A stretch of DNA of 32,026 bases from Didymodactylos carnosus (taxonomy: Eukaryota > Rotifera > Eurotatoria > Philodinida > Philodinidae), in contig CAJNOQ010001406.1 in NCBI GenBank assembly GCA_905250885.1, forward strand, positions 1 through 32,026, in the 5' to 3' direction. The stretch's first letter is position 1, and each line of letters begins with the position of its first letter. Under the pieces are notes generated by a model. The model did not search any database. It saw only the letters and a program-made list of their open reading frames with translations, and had not been told where the DNA came from. Below are positions 25,445 to 32,026 of the stretch, piece by piece. The position numbers were made by a program, and so were the translations under genes.

Positions 25445-27421
25445 AAGAAGAAATGTATTCGTTAGAGATCACTTAAACTAATTTATTTCTAAGAAACCGA
25501 TAATGTTTAATTATATTTTATTGAACGGAAAAAATAATATTTTATTTATTTTTTTCATTAATTTTTGTGATTAAAAAAATCTCAGAGCTTTCTCCCGCCA
25601 CTGTAAAAATTTTACTCGTATTTTGAGCGCTGAAAATATTTGTGAGAAATTCGAATAAATTCATGTAGATATTACTCGGATAATGAATGGTGTTATATGT
25701 AATAGTCTCATTTGATGTCATAGAATAGTACAGACGATCAAAAGATCTAATCGGGCATCTTTATGAGCAGTATGCTGTGACTTGACAGAAACATATATTT
25801 TGGATTTTATTCAGTGGCAATTCTCGTATATCGTTGCGACCACAGAGGTAAAAGTATAGTCTTCATTTTGAAACTGTACACATCAAGTTAAGCGATTCAT
25901 CGATGAAAATAAACAACGTGACTGAAACTTATTATCATCGAATTGAGTTAGGACTCTAGTATGGTCATCCAATGCTATTGATCATTTTTTTTTTCAAAAA
26001 TTAATCAATGAATAAGGGAAGAACTGCTCATGTAGATAAATTACATAAAAATGCTGAACATAGCTATTGGAAAAATCGGCATCGCACTATATATGACATC
26101 TTCATTTAATTTTCTTTTCTTTTGAACTGTACACTAATTTTACATTATTACTTATTTAATAGTCTTAAAATTTATGCCAACTTTTTTTCTAGCACTAAAT
26201 ATCTCCGTATTTCGAATCGTATGTAGATAGTGTACTGACTACGACAGATGAAGCAATAAAACATGATTAAGTCAAAATAATATGGGTAATACTATTGTAA
26301 GATTTCAATAGCATCTATCCGTTTTTTATCATTGGTATTATTTTACATATCATTTATGTTTCACACATCAGTATAATTCACACAATATGTCATCAATTTA
26401 CTCGCAAATCAAAATTAGAGCTTAGCGAATACTGTTACTACATGAGTATTGTGCAAAAAATTTGCATAGATAAATCCTATCAAACTCTACTTCTACTTTC
26501 TTCATTACTCATAAATGTTTTCGTATGATTTATCATTGATCATGTATTCTATTCATTAAACGATCACAGAGAGAGATTGAAGATTTCAAGTTCGTCTAAT
26601 TGATGTGCTGTATTGTTTATGCCATAGTAAAACACATTTGTTTTAGCAGATTTTCCAGTAGCCGATTTTCAATTCAATTCAAGAAACTGAACTAAACCGA
26701 ATGTGTTAAAATATTTGACCTTAACAATACTTAGATAATTTAGTATTTATATTTTTATATACCCATAAAACTTTCATCTTCTAGGTATTGTGAACACAGT
26801 GAGAAACCCTACAGGAAAAGGTATTTTTTTGTCACTTTTGTAAAAAAAATCATTTGCTATTATACCTTAATGTAAACAAAAAAAATCTTGATGTTTTAAA
26901 TTGAGTTTACTTATCATTGTTTGAGTTAGAAATGTGTCGAATGAATGTATTAAATAGTTAGTTTTATGCAGAAAGCTTTTATTATTACTAATTTAGCTCA
27001 CTATAGTCTGAGAAAGCTAAAATGCAAACTATTTCTAATAACGCGCAAAAAATTTTTTTTTTCACTGTGTTTTTTTTTCTAAAGTTGCATTTACGTTTTC
27101 TTTTCTTCTTCAGATTTTGCATTATTTGATAAAGTCATCATATCAACCAGTTTAATATGAAAATAATCAAAGTACAATCACTAACTATTTAGGTATGTAT
27201 CATTCTTTAATAATAATTTTGATTAGAAAGCGGTCAGATTTAGATAAAAAATGATTGAATGCGACATACTACTAACACATACGTCTACAAAATACATCAA
27301 ATTTAATATTATCACACGAGTAATTCATATTAACATGAACTGACTGAATTACAAGGTGTTTGTCTTGCACAACGAAATTTTGTTTATTTATTATTTATTT
27401 TGTAAAAATTTTTCGTTTTAG
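25445..27421. other. intergenic or 5' intron sequence with candidate short exons
   Basis: This should hold the promoter of the minus-strand PPxY gene and the 5' part of the plus-strand gene. Splice-bounded short open pieces occur on the plus strand (25815-25847; about 26192-26217, which ends in the right phase before GTATGT; 26785-26820), but none can be proved by frame or homology. Confidence 0.4.
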
Positions 27422-29607
27422 GTGTTACCTTTTCCTGTTTATATAGAACTCAGATATCTTAGTCAATTGTATATCTTAACAGGTATGTTCTATTGTAAAT
27501 ATTTCTTGAACTATTTTAAAATTGAAAGAATTATTTTAATCGAACGCTCGGTATACAATTTAATATTTAGTTTCTCTAAATGACTGGTGATAATGAGACC
27601 GGTGATGAGCATGGTGAGAAAAACATGTACACTTCATGCTTATTTGTGATAATTGTGCTTGCCAAGTAGTTATTGTTCTTGCTAAATGTCAAATTGGTCA
27701 CAAACAGGGATATCAGATTTAAAAGATAAAAATCATAATGTATTTTTCTTCTAAAAAAATTGTTAATTATACTTTTTACAATCGATATCTTATCATATGT
27801 ATTCATTTATTTCACGTATTTTTTTAACAAATTAAATTATCATCGCATTCACATTAAATCAAATAATCAGAAAAACTTTCAAAAAAGTGCGTAGTTTTTG
27901 AGATCAGTATGCGTATGATCGTAAATTCAGTCATGTTTTTGTAAAAGTTATAGCTATTCAGTTATCTAAGAGTTTAGAACATGTTATGTTTTAGCTGAAA
28001 TATTTTTCTTTAAAATAGCAATCAATCAAAATCTAGCAGTAAGATAGAGATAGCCACCTATAATTCGTTGAGATAAAGTATTTTATTTTTTTATAACATG
28101 TGTTTTGTTCAAAAACATCTTCTCTTTTAGAAGGGCTAGTTGCTAGACTTTGTTCGATTGTTATTTAAAAAACAAAAATATTGGAACTATAAAATAAGAC
28201 GTTCTTCAACTCTTTATGTTACTCAGATGAAGAATTATGTTTTTTTTCAAAACGTGACTAGCTTACACAAAAAGTGAACAAGTTTTACGTATAAAAAAAA
28301 GACTTGGAATAATTATTAGAATACCGTTGCAATGGCGCGGTGAGAGAAAACAGCAGAAGGGATGTAAATTATTTGAGAGAAAATCATAGAACAACATCAT
28401 CTATCTATCACCATAATTTCAACACAATAACTAAATGATAATGATGATGTTGATATCAATTTGAGCTTTTCTCTCATTGAAGAGAAAAATTTTGCTCTGA
28501 ACTATTTTGGGAGACAACATGGAAGACAGGATGCTTTTGTTAAATTTTGATTATATTGGTTACCAAATCTGGACAAAGAACTCAGACAAAATTCTTGAGA
28601 GAAAAGGGATTGTTAAAGAGAAATTTTTTCCAAAAGAAGTAGGGGCGTACACCCCTGTTATATTCCCCCTCCTTTGGCCATGGCACTGTATCATTGTTCA
28701 ACGCTTACTGTTATATACGTACGCTTTATGAGTCATCCTTTAGTTCAGTTTTAAGAGAAGATAAAAATTTAAAATCACAACATCTGAGATCCCTGAAATC
28801 ACAGGTGTGCTGCTTGTTATTATTTGTATGATCTTGTTATATGCATTTCTTTTCTGATTTTTAGATCGCCATCAAGAATTTCAGACAAGAGTAATGATTA
28901 AATTTTTACGAGAAAAAATAACGGGGAAAGTATCATTGCGTACATTAACATCACCCACTACAAAACATGACATTGATGAACTACAACAAATTGCTACGAA
29001 TAACAAGTAAAAAAAAAACATTTCATTAAAAATACATTTCTATTAGTTGCTATAATTATTCTAGCAATGTTACATCATTGAACAAGACAAATTCACAAAA
29101 TAGTTTAATCGGTGTACAACAAACACGATCACGTGATTCAAGTTCAGATAGAAATGAATCACAATATCAGGTAGACTTATTGGAAAACTAGTAGATATTA
29201 TATTACTTTTTATTTCTTCTCTTTACAGATTATATGTCTCAGTCACAGGTAGTTAATAAGCATGCGCGCCCCATTCTAAAAATTGTGCCTATCCTCTATA
29301 TGTTTTGATTTGTTGGTGATACTCAATAATACCTGTGTAACAGGCCTACTTTTGTTTTTGCTTCAATTATTTAGTTCTATTTCGTTCGCTTTCTTGTGTT
29401 CGCTCATCCTTATCACTTAGAATAATGATAATTAGTTATTACTGTTCCGAATCTCATTATTAATATAAATAAATTTTTTTTGAATATTTTTATTTTAATT
29501 ATCGAAATTTTTCAAATTAATAGATTGAATGATAGAACAAGTTTGATGTTGCTCATAATATTGATTTTCTCAATATAATAATTGGAACATAATTAACGTA
29601 AAAAGCG

Positions 29608-29648
<41 letters not shown>

Positions 29649-31707
29649 GGCTTGATTAATACTATTGTAAGACATTAAAATGAAATGATAGATTGCAAAT
29701 GTTAATGTCAATAATTCACTGTCTAATGGATAAGTCTATTTTCAAGTTATATTTTATTTTGCAAAAAAATCGCACTAGTATGTGTTTGTAGTGTACAGGT
29801 ATAATCAGAAGTAGAAATCGAATATTTTGTTTTTAAATTGTCCAATCATTTGCGATTATTTATTATCAAGGTATTTATTTATTCATTTCTTCATTTTCTC
29901 ATTGATTTGAAGAAAAAAAACATAAGTGCGACGACGACATCTATATACACGATAATGACGTTTGTTTTTTTATAAAAAAAAAAAGAATATATATATACCG
30001 AAACCATCCTACTTTGTTTTCGTTATTTTCATTTATAATTGGTCACGGTCACATGTACTGTGCTGTATTTCTTTTTTTAAAAAGAAAAAAAATAGTGTTT
30101 CATTTTGCCTTTTAGAAGAGAAGTAAAGTTAAAATCACTTGGAGGTTATAAAATTGAGAGATTAGTTTATTTTTAATAATTAAAAACAAAATAAAAAAAG
30201 AAGAATAACAATATAAACAGAAATAAAACAAATGGCAAGAGTTATAAGCCCATTGATTAAAACACAGGTACGATTATTGTACGCTATTTTTCTTTCTTTT
30301 TGCCATAAAATAATAATATTAAAATAAAATTTAGCACATATATTCCGTCGGATACTCGAGAAGAAAAAAAGATGAAAATATTCGAAAATACTTCTCAATA
30401 TTTAATACTTATTTTCTAAGATATTTTAATTTATGAGTTGATCTGAATATTTTTAAGAGCAAAATAGTGTTAATCTAATTTAATGGAATGACAAGATATT
30501 GACCATAAAAAAAGAAAAAAGACTATCTACATAGGATGAAAAATAATATAGTACTCGAAAAAAAAAAAGAAGAAAAATATTGACTTTGAATCATTCCATT
30601 TTGAAACTGTACAATCGTAAAAAAGAACACGTGGATAGCTTTTACTAAAAAAATGAAATCAAACAATTTCTATCTAAACTGCCAATTGAAAGAATTTTTT
30701 GCTCTACTAAAGTGCAGGAAGTTATTTTATTTTTTTTTATTATGGAACAGGTAATACACATTAGAGATTTCTTCCACTCTCTGATACATACTCTTTTCAT
30801 TCTTATTAATACGACTAAATCGCGTAACTCTATTATTGAAATATGAATACGTTGCCGTTTTTGTTCATTTTGTTTGTATATTTACAATGCATCAATCAAT
30901 CATCTTTGCTTTATTTATCTTTTCTATATACAATCGAAAAATATCACCATCTCCGAGAATAACGGATATGAATTTTGACTTGACTGCATTTTGATTATAG
31001 TGTGTGAAAAAGATTGAATAAATCGAACTAATCTCAGAATGGATTTTGACGAGCACATTTTCAGCTACGGAAACAATGACGTCTCTCTGACGCTGTCTAC
31101 AGTATTTTTTTTTCCAATATTATAACATAAACAAAAGAAGAGCAAAAATAGTAACGCATTCATTTACTCCAGTAACAGAGTTATGCGATTTAACCGAATA
31201 TGTCTGCTTATATTTTGGATGAATGAATGAATAAAGCTTAAATCAATGTTTGAGCAATAGTTTAATTTTAATAGCTAAAGAATTAGAAAAATCAATATGA
31301 AATTTTAATCATTTATCTTCTTTTAATGATCAAACTAATAATGCTGGAAATAATTCTTCTAGGTTGAAAAACTTACATCAAGTACTCAACGAATACGTAG
31401 TACTAAACATGACCATCAAATATTATCTGTTTCATCAACATCTCTCTCATCCACAACGTTACCAGATCACCATATCACTAGCACAACAAAACAATCGAAT
31501 ACATCTCCAATCAGTATTCCAAAAAAACCTCCAAGATCTCAAGTAAGTGAATATTATTATTTCTTCTTTTAATATATATTCAATTCAAGTGATTGACAGA
31601 ATGTTGAAGGTGATGTGCGCCTCAATGAAATACATAAAAAGAAAAAAAAAAAAAATCACATAATTTATCGTTTATATTTTAATCGAGTTCCTGTCCATAT
31701 AGATTAA
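27422..31707 (+). CDS. 3' part of an unrecognised gene, five exons
   Basis: The exons are 27422-27482, 28865-29006, 29065-29170, 31363-31542 and 31600-31707. Junctions are GT-AG and phases agree, giving 597 nt or 198 residues plus stop. The frame is open at the 5' end, so upstream exons are missing. The first exon is hydrophobic (VLPFPVYIELRYLSQLYILT), followed by a charged HQEFQTRVMIKFLREKITGK segment, then Ser/Thr/Gln-rich sequence with RSRDSSSDRNESQ. The next exon ends in IPKKPPRSQ, a class-II-like SH3 ligand. The last exon has a Lys run encoded by 14 A and ends at TAA 31705-31707. An optional 20-nt piece (29229-29248, ATTATATGTCTCAGTCACAG) has splice signals but would shift the frame. I cannot assign a family. 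The last exon is the least certain. Confidence 0.55.
29171..31362 (+). other. 2.2-kb intron of the plus-strand gene
   Basis: It is far longer than other introns here. It is AT-rich with poly-A and poly-T runs and a (CT)n tract; no foldback or transposase was seen. It may hide unrecognised exons, so the gene model could be incomplete. Confidence 0.45.
29609..29643. repeat. (CT)n microsatellite
   Basis: A CT run with two slight interruptions lies inside the long intron of the plus-strand gene. Confidence 0.9.
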
Positions 31708-32026
31708 AAAAATAGTGAGAAAAAAAGAAGAATGTACAATCATCAAATTAAACATACAGAAGTATTCAAAATATTGGACATATGTTCTAGACTTTAAAAG
31801 AAAGACGTATATAGCAGTTGTGTATGTACTTCATTGTTACACACACTTATGAAATATTGACACACTTTTAGTGTTTATTAAAAAGAATTAGTATCCAATA
31901 CTATAGCTTATGTGATGGTTTTTTACTCAGAAGAATGAGCCAAAGAAAGAAAAAAAATAGTTCATATTTTTTTTTTTAATTTTCATTTCTTTTACTTTCT
32001 TCAAACTACATAGTTCTGACGTACTT
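31708..32026. other. right edge, no feature supported
   Basis: This is AT-rich sequence after the last assigned exon. No canonical AATAAA was seen close to the stop, so the transcript may continue beyond the window or the last exon may be mis-assigned. Confidence 0.4.

Noticed and set aside
27100-27192. Piece between CTTCAG and GTATGT on the plus strand as an exon
   Set aside because: All three frames contain stops.
28507-28731. 74-codon open frame starting MGDNMEDRM
   Set aside because: It lies inside an intron of the plus-strand gene, has no domain, and has no splice signals in phase with its neighbours.

Overview
The window looks like AT-rich invertebrate nuclear DNA. Genes have canonical GT-AG introns, most only 42-70 nt long, and the space between genes is crowded with short inverted-repeat DNA transposon relics. 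Gene content (ABCC transporter, U1C, a CD225-like protein) is metazoan. Short introns, high AT and many foldback elements would fit a rotifer, perhaps a bdelloid, but that is inference. I saw no bacterial, organellar, tRNA, rRNA or CRISPR features, and no LTR or virus-like element.

Layout. 1-952: the 3' end of a decayed piggyBac transposon (last part of the transposase, its Cys-rich tail, terminal repeat, TTAA target site). 1457-2040: a foldback element. 2146-8338 (minus): 21 exons (870 codons) of an ABCC/MRP-type transporter, covering TMD1, NBD1 and the start of TMD2. The rest is not visible in the window. Three introns carry inverted-repeat elements and a fourth holds an unclassified insert. 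8339-13328: a gene-poor block of degenerate repeats and MITEs, including a hAT-like MITE with an 8-bp target duplication nested in another MITE. 13329-13760 (minus): a small CD225/dispanin-like two-TM protein. 14305-15653: a 1.35-kb foldback with TA flanks and a second TA-flanked MITE inside it. 17169-21022 (minus): an 11-exon, 789-residue charged protein with a long single-helix or coiled-coil region. 23021-23626 (plus): U1 snRNP protein C (SNRPC), 158 residues. 24456-25373 (minus): a two-exon single-pass membrane protein with two PPxY motifs. 27422-31707 (plus): the 3' part of an unrecognised gene with a 2.2-kb intron.

The gene models rest on reading frame. Exon lengths keep phase across all 21 ABC exons. 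The charged protein (2370 nt), U1C (477 nt), the PPxY protein (843 nt) and the last five exons of the plus-strand gene (597 nt) all sum to multiples of three. The genes do not form one pathway; they are ordinary neighbours. The most distinctive property is the repeat landscape: at least six clusters, each built almost wholly of its own short motif, plus nested foldbacks with readable target sites (TAA, TTAA, TA, 8 bp).
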